Shown here: in pieces, positions 31,135 through 41,829 of the stretch | How the letters are laid out: each line of letters starts with the position of its first letter | Numbering within the stretch: position 1 is the stretch's first letter | Position numbers and translations under genes: made by a program | Notes under the pieces: generated by a model | The model's input: the letters and a program-made list of their open reading frames with translations, nothing else | Told to the model about the DNA's origin: nothing | Databases searched by the model: none | Assembly: GCF_029784135.1 (NCBI RefSeq) | Contig: NC_073745.1 | Span: 97,981,105 to 98,045,104 of the forward strand | DNA length: 64,000 nt | Reading direction: 5' to 3' | Source: Toxorhynchites rutilus septentrionalis | Taxonomy: Eukaryota > Arthropoda > Insecta > Diptera > Culicidae

Positions 31135-32602
31135 ATATTACTAACATAGATAATAAGAAAAATTGTCAAAATATTGAACTCCCGGCCCCGTCAGGCTAAC
31201 GCCATATGAGCCTTGTTTAAAATATATATTTTGGAAAAAAAAAAGTTTTTTTCTGATCAAAGTTATTATGTATCTTAACTTCAAGCAGCCATGAAAAGTA
31301 ACGCAACTGATATGAACAATATAGAAAAAAACTGTTGAAGGGAACTATGAAAATAAATTATCAAAATCTGAGGCCCCGTGTAACTAACGGATGTTCAATA
31401 AAAAATAAGAATGATTTCAATACCTTTCTGTAAAAAAAGTAAAGAGCGTAATTTTTTTTCTCACCGAGAGAATTGCTCTCTGGGCTCCCTAGAGACGGTG
31501 TTGCTCGTTCCTTTTCGCTCGAGTGCTGTCACTTCGATCAAAGATGGCGTCGAAGCAGCAAACACTCCGCGAGTGCGGAAGCGGAGTTTTCGAAACGCTT
31601 CAAAGTCAAGGAAAAAAGTTGAGGGGCTTAAGGTGGAAACAGAATGCCGCGTTGTGCGTTGCTTCTCATCATCTATCATTGCTTGCGTTTTGTACTAAAA
31701 CATTTGCCCGACGCAGTCTATTGATTTGCAGTCACAATCTAGCATTCGCGTCTCCACTTTTCATGTAAACAAAAACAGAATAAAATTCGTATGAAAATAA
31801 TGTTCTTGTTGTGTCCACGGATCAGTTGTATGTTTTCAAAAACAACACATTGACATAACCGTGCTGGCGGCATTGAGCGTCGTTTACTAGTTTAGGGGAG
31901 TGTGAAAAAACGGCTGATTTTCAGTCGGAATGAACAAGTTTTCAAAATTAAAATTATGAATGCAAATTAGCTTTTTCCATATCAAACTAGTATTCTATTT
32001 AAATGAAAAACATTTTTGTTTGCAGGTGGTGAAAAAGTCTCATACGAAAATTGTTTATGAAGACAACTTTATATTATGTTGAAAAAAATTCAGCAACAAT
32101 GTTGAAATTGTTTAGTCATATGGTTGAATGAATGTCAGAAACACGTGTTTCAATCATATAACATGATGTGAAAATTTCAATCAAATTTTAGAATTTAAAA
32201 ACCGGCTTCGTGTCTTCTAATCTGATAGAGATTACACTAACGAGTTTGGGACCCAAATTATGGCCCTAATTTGAAGTTTCCACCAAACGTCGACACCATG
32301 CCACTGTCATCGCAAAATAGGCGCAAGCAGTTTAGAACAAATGTTAGCGTTTAGTACAACGATGCTAATGACGCAACGCATTATTGTGTTCGACTAAATG
32401 GAAACACACATATTTAAAATGAAGTGTCAAAGCACAATCAGAGAAGAGAAGTGGAACTTTAGGGAAAAAAGTGGCAACGATTTGTGGTAAGAAAATGTAA
32501 ACAGTGAAAAAATTGACGGATGGTTTACGCTCTAAAAATTGAACAGAATGTTGAGATGTCTATAAAACGGTGGGAGACATCATATATAAGGTGGGAGGTT
32601 CG
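31135..32602. other. No recognised gene; one small frame noted
   Basis: A frame beginning with a favourable start context near 31544 (MASKQQTLRECGSGVFETLQ) runs to 31768. Its first 30 codons read like protein, the remainder does not, and no family is recognised. A stretch at 32248-32320 is repeated, diverged, at 33627-33700. Confidence 0.35.
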
Positions 32603-33780
32603 TACAGTAAATTACATTTAATGCGACCTTATGCTATTTGGACAGACCTGTAATGCGACACGTTTAATTGGACATTTTTACCGCTAAGGCCGAGGTGACC
32701 CTGGATCGGAGTACGCACGAAAACTTGATTGTGCGATAACTGACGAAGAGAAACAAACATTTTTGTTCGATAGAAGCTGACGAATTCGAACGAAGCAAGT
32801 GGGAAGCAATGTAACCACACCAACACAATTATCGTAATGCTAATAACTCGGCCGATCGAGCCGAATCTTGTTTGTCAGCTTTGCTTTCTCAGTTGAGGCG
32901 GTGCGAATGGGGACGCGCTGTTGTTTTTATGCTTTGTGGGCGCTAGATTTTTATGTGTATGTGTGTGTATATAGAATGAGACGCGCATCACACAAGTGAG
33001 AAGAAATGTTTAGTATCTGAGTTGTGCGCCGGGTACATTTTGCGCTGTCGTGCTTATGAATTTTGTGCTCTTCGCACCAAGATATAATAAGGGTAAGGTT
33101 ACATTGGCTCGGAGTACGCACGAAAATTTGATTGTACGAATAAAAACAAACAATTTTGTTCGATAGAAGCTGACGAATTCGAACAAAGCAAGGGGGAATC
33201 AATGTAACCACACCAATACAACTCAATGTGATTGTTTACTTTCACTATTGCATACAATTCGTACGACCACCCTTCTGCATCCAGTGTCACCGCCGCCTAA
33301 GAGTTTTCTTTGAGCGCGCGCTGATGAAAATTAAATTCAAGCGCAGCGTTGAGTTTGTTTTTGAAGACTGGCTAGGTACTATGTTTGACACTAAACTGAA
33401 TTGACACAATAGTCACATTAATTCAACATGCAAAAAATGTCATGGTTTGTCATGATATTGAATGTAATGAAAGTATCCGGATAAAAAAGCGTCCGGATTC
33501 AGCAGCATCACAGTATATGTAGTTGTTTACTTCTCACGATTGTATGCGTTTCGTGTAGCCTTATTTTCGTAAGAAGCTGCAGGTAGTATCACCGTGGCCT
33601 AATTGGACATTTTTGTAAACGTCGAGGTCGGGGCCCAAATTGTGGCTCCACATTGAAAGTCGCCACCAGACGTCTACACTGTACCACTATCATCGCCAAT
33701 GTCCAATCACAGATCAAAATCGCCTCCAATGCGACACTGAGTGGTGCCTCGGCATGTCGTATTAGATGTAAATTACTGTA
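32603..33780. mobile_element. Inverted-repeat element with TACAGT termini
   Basis: Ends TACAGTAAATTACATT (32603) and AGATGTAAATTACTGTA (33780) are inverted with two or three mismatches over about 25 bp, and the terminal TA may be the target duplication, as in Tc1/mariner-derived MITEs. Inside, a 120-bp segment is repeated directly (32697-32825 and 33090-33215), sharing GATAGAAGCTGACGAATTCG. No transposase is encoded. Confidence 0.65.
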
Positions 33781-33798
33781 TATAATGTTATTGGTGTT

Positions 33799-33836
33799 AG
33801 CATCATCATGATAAACACGCATCATCATGATAAACA
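33799..33836 (+). repeat. 19-bp tandem duplication
   Basis: GCATCATCATGATAAACAC occurs twice in immediate succession. Confidence 0.9.
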
Positions 33837-33839
33837 CAA

Positions 33840-34185
33840 TAAATTGAATTATTAAATAATTATGCGAATTAATAATGTATGTACGCTAAATTTCATTTTT
33901 TTCAGTTTCGAACACTCTCCGTAAAAATCCATTTTCTAGCGCCCTCTAGTCCAAAGCCAATAAAACGACAAAAAAAGACTACAATCAATAATTAAAATCA
34001 GTTTTTGTGGGTTCAATATCCAATATTATATTTTGATAAAAGACTAGCTCATTGGCTTCAATTTGATATGTCGATCATCTAAATTAGTTCAGTGCTTGAA
34101 ATGTTATAAATTTTTGAAAACAACAATTTTTGGGAAAAAAATTCAAAAAAATTGGCATTGAAACAACAGAATAGAACTGGCATAC
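33840..34185. other. No gene seen
   Basis: AT-rich spacer with no recognised structure. Confidence 0.4.
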
Positions 34186-34202
34186 AATTATGAAGGATGA
34201 TT

Positions 34203-34257
34203 GCTTTTTGATTGGCGCGTGCTCCACTCAAACTAGCGTACCGCCAATCAAAAAGCA
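34203..34257. repeat. Hairpin with 15-bp perfect stem
   Basis: GCTTTTTGATTGGCG and CGCCAATCAAAAAGC are perfect complements separated by about 22 bases. Whether it is an inverted-repeat element remnant or a structured RNA is not known. Confidence 0.8.
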
Positions 34258-34507
34258 CTCCAACTAGAAAATGCAATGTGTACTGTATGTTTATTTATAT
34301 ATTTTCAAATATGTTTTCGGATATCACCATCGTAAGTGTATTATTTTTTATATATAATTAAATTTCATCATATTATATTTTTGTATCATTACATATCCTA
34401 CAATTGAAGACACTTTTTGTGGTTTTTTGGTTAGGTTTTTTAAGTTAATAGTAGGCAAGTTTGCGGATTCTTAGAAAGATAAGATTCCATTTGATATGTC
34501 GATCCTT

Positions 34508-34994
34508 TTTTTTATCCCATTTATTTATTTAAGGCTCATTAGTATTTTAGCTCTAACAGAGCCGAATTTTAATCGTGTACATGTCACATGGTTATCATAT
34601 CTATAATTAGCACATTACACAGTTGCCATTCGCCAGTATTCCTTCTATACCATTACATATGGTACATTCACACAGTAGCCATTTAGGCGTAAGAGTTATT
34701 CTTTCTGTTCTTCCATTATCCAGTTGGAACACCGGACAGCGGAGACAGTTGATTGATCATTGTTGAGTTATTTATAGAACAGTAGCCCGATGTTTCTGGC
34801 AGAGCAGAGCAGTTGTATGGATGAATCGATCTTATTTCGACCGTGGATCGATCTCCATCGCTGATGATTGTTGCATGGACGTAGCTATTCTGTAACAACA
34901 CAAAAATGGTCAATGAGGGCCCTGAGTTTTGAACTCACGATCGATCGCTTACTAAGCGAACGCGTAACCAATGTGGCTACGGAGACCCCCAATG
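34508..34994 (-). mobile_element. Complete tRNA-headed SINE
   Basis: A minus-strand element of 487 bp starting GGGGGTCTCCGTAGCC and ending in an A-rich tail. Perfect 11-bp target duplications TGTCGATCCTT lie at 34497-34507 and 34995-35005. The head (34990-34910) has a polymerase III A-box (TAGCCACATTGG), an anticodon-type arm (CGCTTAGTAAGCG) and a B-box-like GAGTTCAAAAC. Copies of the same family are at 29115-29500 and at the right window edge. It encodes no protein and would depend on a LINE for movement. Confidence 0.88.
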
Positions 34995-35005
34995 TGTCGA
35001 TCCTT

Positions 35006-35734
35006 GAAATAAGCTCAATGGTTTGAAAGTTAAGAATTAAAAATAAACACATAAACTCATGATTCCTTGCCAAAATTCATAACTTTTCAACCACTGAACC
35101 GATTTCAAAAATCGACATATCAAATGATATCTTATTCTTCTATGAATCAACTTCAATCTGTCATTCAATAAACTCATAACTTTAATTATATAGCTGGGAA
35201 AAATTTCCACAATTCGTTCTTTCAAAACAAATTTCTATCTTGTCGCAATTTTTTCGCAATTTTGAATCTCTCAAATGGAACTGTCAAAATGATAGATCGA
35301 AGAACGAAAAGCAGGAAAAATTGACAAATAATGGGGGGTAAATTTGATAAAGCAAAGGTAATCATGGATTTTGAATAACCATATCAGAAAAATAATTGAA
35401 AAACACATTTCTTTTATAATTTCTCTTTCAAATTTTGATAAAATTGCACTGAATAGTTAATATAAGTACAATAATAATATTTGAATAAACTTATGTAATT
35501 ATGAACATTTTTATATAAACCTTCCCACTTTTTCGTTTTTCATTAAAGACCTTGCGTCAAGACAGCTAGAAATCGATACACTTTCAAATCAACTATGCCT
35601 GAAAAAAATTGATTCTTCATGTACACAAGGATTGAAATTGTGGACACTTTTTAGTCAGTGAATTGTATAGAGTTCCACTGCTGTGGCACAATTGTCACAA
35701 CGCGACGCATAGCGCGGTATTCTGGTCCCACCTT
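35006..35734. other. No gene seen
   Basis: No known gene or repeat ends were recognised. Confidence 0.45.
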
Positions 35735-35972
35735 TAGAATGAAAGGGGTGTAAGTGATTTGATCGATTTCTCTACATCGACTCTCTTTTGGTCATAGCTT
35801 AGCCTCAAATACATTCCCAGCTGTATTTGACAATGTGGAAGATAGGTCAGAACCTCACCTATCAGATTCTACAGCAAACTTAAATTGGAACGTTTTTGCA
35901 ATTGAGTTATTAACTAAAGAAAAAGTTGATGAAGAGAAATCGATCAAGTCACTTACACCCCTTGCATTCTAA
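35735..35972. mobile_element. Short inverted-repeat (MITE-like) element
   Basis: About 240 bp, with inverted termini of about 40 bp containing AAGGGGTGTAAGTGA and GATCGATTTCTCT on each side with few mismatches. No coding potential. A target duplication was not resolved. Confidence 0.8.
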
Positions 35973-35999
35973 GCCCCTCAGTTGACAGTAGACCTCTTT

Positions 36000-36330
36000 C
36001 GGGACGAAAATGAGCACTGTTTACCGAATCCTGACATCCCGGAACGTCGTCGGAGGACCGGTAGTGGCCGTCTGGCGAAGATCATGGCGTAAAAGAAGAA
36101 GGTATATCTGAAAAAGCTGTTCGACAACACTGCCCATGTTTGTATAGGAGACGCAAGCGACAAAATGAACAAAATCGACTTTTTCGCCGTTATGCATTCT
36201 ACACAATGTAATACGTTTGAGCAATTCTGAAAATGTTTTCGAAAAATCACTGTTTGTACGCATAAAGGACGTAGTTTCATACAGCTTTCATACATCGTTC
36301 GAAAATCAACAGTTTTCAGTATTATGTGCA
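36000..36330 (+). pseudogene. Tc1/ITm-like transposase N-terminal fragment
   Basis: The plus strand reads DIPERRRRTGSGRLAKIMA, a stop, then KKKVYLKKLFDNT. This has the form of the linker between helix-turn-helix domains of Tc1/ITm transposases, with its GRPR-like RTGSGRLAK. A second piece of the same type of protein lies at 37270-37420, so the element seems split or rearranged. Confidence 0.5.
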
Positions 36331-36339
36331 ATAAGCTAA

Positions 36340-37150
36340 ATCTACATTTGAATCACATGCTTTGTAGAGTCCAAACATGCCTTTCATGATAGTGTCTTAT
36401 TACTTAGTGTTGAATATAAGAAACCATTGAAATGCTGCTCATATAATTACTATTTTCTGTACACTGTACTGCGATGAACGAAGAGAAACAATTGTGTTTT
36501 TTAATGTTATAATCACCTAAATTTCTGAATTTGAATGTTCAAGTAGATAACGAAACAATCAGATCAGTAGTAAAATTAAAATAATATTGGTTCTTAGCAT
36601 TATAACTCCTCGAATTCGACATCGAATTATTTCACATACTCAGCCTTCACTAATACCGTTGGTGTAAGTCACTCCACCATCTGTATGCGATTGATCGTGG
36701 TATCGGTAAACCATGTTTGCCAAAATTATCAACATTACAAATTGCTTTTAAAAGTTCAATTAATTGAAAAACACGAACCGGCTGTTCTTATCATATCACA
36801 GAATATTCAGGAAAAAAGTACTATCATAACCTCGCAACAAATCCAGAACACCTTTTCAAGACATTTCACTAATATTCTTTCAAACCTAATTGAGTTTACC
36901 CGATAACAATTGAAACTACCGACGCAGACGTTTTGACTATTATCGGAAATGTGAATACTAACGCTACCTACAGAGCAACCTGGTGATTACGTCTAGCTAT
37001 GCGAACAAATGTTCATTGAAACGATTGATTGTCCGCATAAAACGACGTAAGCGTTTTCTAAATGAAAAAAATATGTTTTATTCCGCAAAATCTCCTAGGC
37101 CCTCTTTTTGCCCATAATATCTTTCAACTGGACTGATTATTTCATTAGAA
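36340..37150. other. No gene seen
   Basis: Sequence between the two Tc1/ITm-like fragments. No recognised structure, possibly a later insertion. Confidence 0.4.
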
Positions 37151-37157
37151 ATTTGCA

Positions 37158-37274
37158 TGGTTAAGTTTGTAGGAAAAAAACCCACAAAAATGCGTTTTCC
37201 CAACACTTATGGTTAAGTTTGTAGGAAAAAAATCAACAAAAATGCGTTTTCCCAACACTTATGGTGTTGGGAAA
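37158..37274 (+). repeat. 52-bp tandem duplication ending in a hairpin
   Basis: A 52-bp unit (GGTTAAGTTTGTAGGAAAAA ... AACACTTAT) occurs twice in a row, at about 37158-37209 and 37210-37261. It is followed by a perfect 13-bp hairpin, GTTTTCCCAACAC and GTGTTGGGAAAAC around a 5-base loop (37244-37274). Confidence 0.85.
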
Positions 37275-37450
37275 ACATGGACAGAACAAGGACGGTGAGT
37301 TTGCGTGATGTCGGCCGAAAATTTCGCTTCTCCCATTCCTACATCCACAGAACCCTCATGCAGGAGGGCATCTGTCGGAAGAAGACTATTGCAATCTCCG
37401 ACAAAGGGATTTCAAAGCCCTGATTTAACAAACAAAGCGAACTTGAACAG
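37270..37450 (+). pseudogene. Tc1/ITm-like helix-turn-helix fragment
   Basis: The frame reads VSLRDVGRKFRFSHSYIHRT, then LMQEGICRRKKT. This matches the second helix-turn-helix of ITm-type transposases (compare VRDVANKLNLSSSFVQRTK in ITmD37E copy B). Catalytic sequence does not follow; frame and similarity are lost after about 37440. Confidence 0.6.
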
Positions 37451-37818
37451 AAGAAGTCTTACATCCAGAAATAACTGAGTGCTTCATTCAGGTGCTAGGT
37501 AACCCACACAAGCTACCTTTCTCTCGCCGAATGACAATAACACATTGAACTCCTTCGAAGTACAGACCGATAACCAATCGAGCCTATATCGACTATAGAC
37601 AGACTTATGACTTCATAACTCACTCGCTTCCCGTCCGGGTATTGGAGATCTAATTGATTCTTTCGTCCTAAGGTTCAAAAACATAAAAAAACCTCTCTGA
37701 TTTTTTGATATGTTGCATAAAAAAACCTCAGCTGCATTCAGAAGAACCTAGTCCCTTTTCGATATTTGGAAACCCGGAACAGGCCACGCTTCGTCGAGCT
37801 GTGTCGAAATTCCAATAG
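37451..37818. other. No gene seen
   Basis: No recognised feature. Confidence 0.4.
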
Positions 37819-38250
37819 TATTAGGTTGGAAAAAAGTTATCCATTATTTTTGGGTGAAATTCAGTCTTTTTTTTAATATACTTCGGATTGTCTAATTCGG
37901 GTCAAATCTTGCACGATTTTTTTTGCCTAAAAGTAGCTTCTTGCCTTGAGGTAATTCTTCTCTCATAGTAGTAGCCTTGGTCCTTATTGGCGAAAAACTC
38001 AAGCAATCGATTTCTACAGTCTTCTCTTGATCCCAATTTATTATCACTCAGGAAGTTTTGCAATTCGAATAAAAAGTGATAATTGCTTGGTGCCAGGTCC
38101 GGACTATACGGTGGATGCATTAAAACATTCCAATCAAGCTCCCTGAATCTCTGGCGAGTCACTATAGACATGCGTTGTCCTGATGGAACACAACACTCTT
38201 CTGTTGACCAATTCTGGACGTTTCTAGTTAATGATTGGCTTCAAACTTTT
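37819..38250 (-). pseudogene. Mariner transposase C-terminal remnant
   Basis: The minus-strand frame 38171-37902 reads RQRFRELDWNVLMHPPYSPD, then LAPSNYHFLF and NFLSDNKLGSREDC. The third catalytic aspartate of mariner (usually APSDYHLF) is replaced by asparagine. Just upstream, another frame shows VFHQDNA, the second aspartate region, followed by a stop, so there is a frameshift. The end near 37819 carries TTAGGTTGGAAAAAAGTT, a typical mariner terminal repeat next to TA. The N-terminal half is missing. Confidence 0.85.
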
Positions 38251-38534
38251 TAGTTGTTGAATACAAAGATCTAAATGTAGTGTATAGCACAAAACAAAAC
38301 AAAATTTTGAAAATTAAAATTTAAAGAAATATAAAAAAATTAAATTGCACGTATTTTTCTGTTGCAGCATCGATACCATAAACACCATTCACAATTTCAT
38401 AAAGGCGAAAATGCAAGCTATACATTTTCGACTTTATCAAAGAAAAAGTGTAAAATGTACCGAATTTTCTCTTCATTGACTTCCATTGTAGAAACCCTGT
38501 AACTCACAACTGAATGGAACAAACAAAAAATAAG
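38251..38534. other. No gene seen
   Basis: AT-rich spacer. Confidence 0.4.
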
Positions 38535-38680
38535 GTGCCAAATGAGAATACTGGTCACTTTTTATGAAATAAAGTTAACGTTAATAACAACTAGTTTCAT
38601 TATGAACGAAATTGGATAGTTTGCATACCACTCGAATCGGAAATTCTCAAAGAAAGATTTGATATGCTATACATTTCAAT
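38535..38680 (+). repeat. Dispersed repeat R1, plus-strand copy
   Basis: Shares ATGAAATAAAGTTAACGTTA, TTTGCATACCA and TTTGATATGCTATA with 59500-59640, at about 75 percent identity by eye. No protein. Confidence 0.7.
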
Positions 38681-38847
38681 TTTCTAATCCCTAAATGGTG
38701 TAAATCAATAAAAACTGGAAGCATTCCAATTTTCTCAAACATTCATGTTGCCGATTTGTGTGCTTCTCCTATCCATACCATCAATAACGAACAACTAATA
38801 CATTCCTTTCCGCCCGTTTCCAACTTATTTGGTATAAATAAACCATC

Positions 38848-39138
38848 TTCTTCTTCTTGAATGGCGTTAACGTTCCCTGTGGAACTTTTACCGTCTCAAC
38901 GTATGCATTAACTAGCGTCATTTATTAATACTTAGTTCAGATTTCTTAAGCCAAATAACACGCTTTGAATGTATTCCGAGGGGCAAGCTATTGAATACGC
39001 GTGACCACAGTGCAAGTCGAAGGAAATTTCTTTGACGAAAAATCCCCCGGCCAGAACGGGAATCGAACCCAAACACCCGGCATGGTAATGTGAGACGCTA
39101 ACCACTCGGCCACGGGTGCACGTCAATCACGTCACGTC
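38848..39138 (-). mobile_element. Feilai-like tRNA-derived SINE, copy 1
   Basis: The minus strand starts with a tRNA-like head with A-box (TGGCCGAGTGGTTAGCG) and B-box (GGTTCGATTCCC) and ends GCCATTCAAGAAGAAGAAG. Flanks AATAAACCATC (38837-38847) and AATAAGCCATC (39139-39149) are a likely 11-bp duplication with one mismatch. About 20 extra bases precede the head compared with copies 2 and 3. Family name inferred from the known mosquito Feilai SINE. Confidence 0.8.
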
Positions 39139-39149
39139 AATAAGCCATC

Positions 39150-40197
39150 CGCGGTTTGAATTAACAATCTCGAGCGAAAAAGCGAACGCAGCATAAAGAA
39201 CAGATAATTTTTTTCCCAATGCTGATGTCACGCACATATAGACACACAGCTCGAAACAAGAACGGAAAGAATGGAAGATATTGCAAAATACCAATGCAGT
39301 TCCGTTCACATTCACTACAACAGCATCGAAGAAGAGGAAGCCCTCTGTATCATGATGTGTAACGACAAAGATGGTGGCTGCAGGAATTTCCGTGGCAGAG
39401 TGGATATGTAAGACCGTCCAGAATTGTGGAATATGGCCATGCACTGTTTTTATTTAGATACAACCTTACTATGGTATGTGCTGGGGTTCGATCCAACCTC
39501 AGGCGTAGATTAGGAGCAAAACTATTTATAGCTTCTGTGTAGAATTGGCTGATATACGAATCAAATGCAGCAACCATCGCACGAGTAATGAGGGAGGAGA
39601 GAGGAAATATTGCGATTGAGGCTGCAATTCCGCCATTTCTCGATTCGCAGACATATTTGCATCAATATTACCACGTCTCTAGTACAATACATCATGAAAC
39701 ACATTTTTCGTAAAATATATTTTCACAATTTGCGGAAAAATATGTTACTATTTGACAGAGAATACATATGCGATACAAAAAAAAAACAATTTTCATTCAT
39801 GATTTTTCTTTTAATAGTGTGTTCATTCTACCCGAAAATCCATTGTTGTATTGTTACTTCTCAAACTCGGAAAACGAAGCTCAATGTCGTCAATGTGGAT
39901 GATGATGATAGAACAAACATATATTCGCCTGTGAGCGTGTCTACATCAACTGGAAAAAAATCACTATGATAACTGTTAAAGCTATAACATTAAACATAAA
40001 AATAACGCTTGCGATGCTTGCTTATTGTTCTCGTGCTCGTCGTATTGTTCTCACGAGGAAAAGAATGATTCTATAATTCCGTAGTTCTACGTCAAAAATG
40101 CGGTCGTGTCCTATGCACATCCCCTTACATTTTTTTAGTGTTGAATGTCATCTAATTTGAAATTGTATGATCAATATTACGCAAGATACACCCAGAT
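39150..40197. other. No gene seen; diverged repeat at 40050-40140
   Basis: Open frames here do not resemble any family. The stretch 40050-40140 is an inverted relative of 46410-46500, sharing AAGGGGATGTGC and CGTAGTTCTACG-type palindromes. Confidence 0.4.
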
Positions 40198-41407
40198 TTT
40201 TTACGCGGGGGATACGTACCTTTTAAAATAAAACCGCCTAAAAAACCGCGTTAATTGGAAAACCCGCGTTAATACGAAAATCCATGTATAAAAACCGCGT
40301 TAGTTGGAAAATTCGCGTTTTTACGCGTAAGCGTAAAGGAATGTTTCCGTATTTTCAACTGTCAAATTTCTATAAGACCAGTTACATTTTCCGTTGTTTT
40401 AGTTGTTTTGATTAATTAAATCTGGAAAATGCCGAAGGGAAAAGTCCTCACGGAGAGAGAAGAGAGACAACTCGATGCATTTCACCAAGACAATGTTGGT
40501 ATCAGAGAAATTCCAACCATCCCATCAAGTAATGCTCAATTATTAGGCGAATCCTCAAGGATACGGTAAGAAGCAGAGAGCTCCACGTAAATCGAAGCTC
40601 TCTGACCGGGATAAACGGGAAATAGCTAGAACAGGTTCGAATACCTCAAAATCGCATGTGCAAATAAAGCAATATTTCAACTACTCAACTGCTCGGGTGC
40701 CAATTCGTCAAATTCTGTTAAAAACAATCCTCACATAAAAAGGACTTAAAAGGTTAACACTCCCAATCTGCCAATTCGTCAAATTTCCCAACCTTACACC
40801 ATCTCACATCGGGAGACGTCTGAGTTTTGCCAAAACCGACAGTGGGACATGGTATGTTGTAACAAAAAATGTTTCCAAAAGAATACATTTTGCTATATAC
40901 CATAACGAAAGGTCCTTCAATGTATAGGTTATCTTCACTGACGAAAACAAGTTCAATTTGGATGGTCCTGATAGTTTCAATGGGTACTGGTGTGATTTAC
41001 GGAAAAAGGAACAGTATTTTTCAACCAGGATTATAAACATGTTCTGGAATCCTCTCTCCTACTGTTTTTGCGTGGATATCGTCACAAAATATTCACATTC
41101 CAGCAAAACAATGCTACTATTCATACCAGTAAGTAAAATAAGCAATGGATTAAGGACCAAAAACCTAATTTTTTGGACTGGCCGGCTCGCTCTCCAGACT
41201 TGAATCATGTTGAAAATATTAGGGGGGATCCATCTACGCAGAATCTACACTGAGGGAAAACGGTACACCACGATTGAAGAGCTCAAGGTCACAATTTCGG
41301 TAAAATGGAAAAATTTCGAGAAATCCGTTCAGCAGAATTTGGTAAATAGTATTCCAACACGAATTTTCAAGGTTATTAGTCGAAATGACAAGGTTACCAA
41401 TTATTGA
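40198..41407 (+). pseudogene. Tc1-like transposase, internally deleted
   Basis: Begins at ATG 40430 with MPKGKVLTEREERQLDAFHQ, a typical Tc1-like N-terminus. It breaks up after about 60 codons, then resumes with VIFTDENKFNLDGPDSFNGY (first aspartate), another frame with NFLDWPARSPDLNHVENI (glutamate end of the triad), and a C-terminus ending QQNLVNSIPTRIFKVISRND then KVTNY and a stop at 41407. The block with the second aspartate is deleted. The leader (40198-40330) contains TTACGCGGGGGATACG and a repeated CCGCGTTARTTGGAAAA motif, perhaps the left terminus. Not functional. Confidence 0.8.
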
Positions 41408-41651
41408 CATGTAAATCAGCCTATCGTTTTGAATTTTTCATTGATAATACTTATGAATTTTGAAATGGTCTTATAGAAACTGGACAGCTGAAATTATCAT
41501 ATTTAAGCACAATAAATAAACAACTCTTTTAAACGGAATTAACGTTAGATATACTTTATTCTAAGCAGTTTACAATGTATTAATGTATCTTGTTGAAATT
41601 CTAACTGTATGTGTAGCAAAGAAATAGAATCAGGGTTGCAAAGAAACTGAG
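41408..41651. other. Spacer, no gene seen
   Basis: AT-rich; no recognised structure. Confidence 0.4.
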
Positions 41652-41661
41652 TATCGTTGTT

Positions 41662-41807
41662 TTTTTTCCATATTCTAGTGACTCGCAACATTTTCTGCTG
41701 GTTCGTCACTTTAACCTTCCATTTCGGGAGAATGTCGGAAATGAGAATTGAACTCGTCACCTTTAGCGTGAGAGGTATGGATGTTACCACTACACCAGGT
41801 CGCCTCC
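41662..41807 (-). mobile_element. Short tRNA-derived SINE, complete
   Basis: 146 bp on the minus strand, flanked by perfect 10-bp duplications TATCGTTGTT (41652-41661 and 41808-41817). The head GGAGGCGACCTGGTGTAGTG contains an A-box, and GAGTTCAATTCTC is a B-box. The 3' end is a short A-tail (GGAAAAAAAA). It is a different family from the two other SINE families in this window. Confidence 0.9.
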
Positions 41808-41829
41808 TATCGTTGTTATGTTTGAAGGT

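Noticed and set aside
39040..39118. tRNA-like sequence with good A and B boxes (also at 47615-47685 and 51242-51310)
   Set aside because: Each is the head of a SINE with a conserved body, tail and target duplication, and there is no proper acceptor stem, so none is called a tRNA gene.
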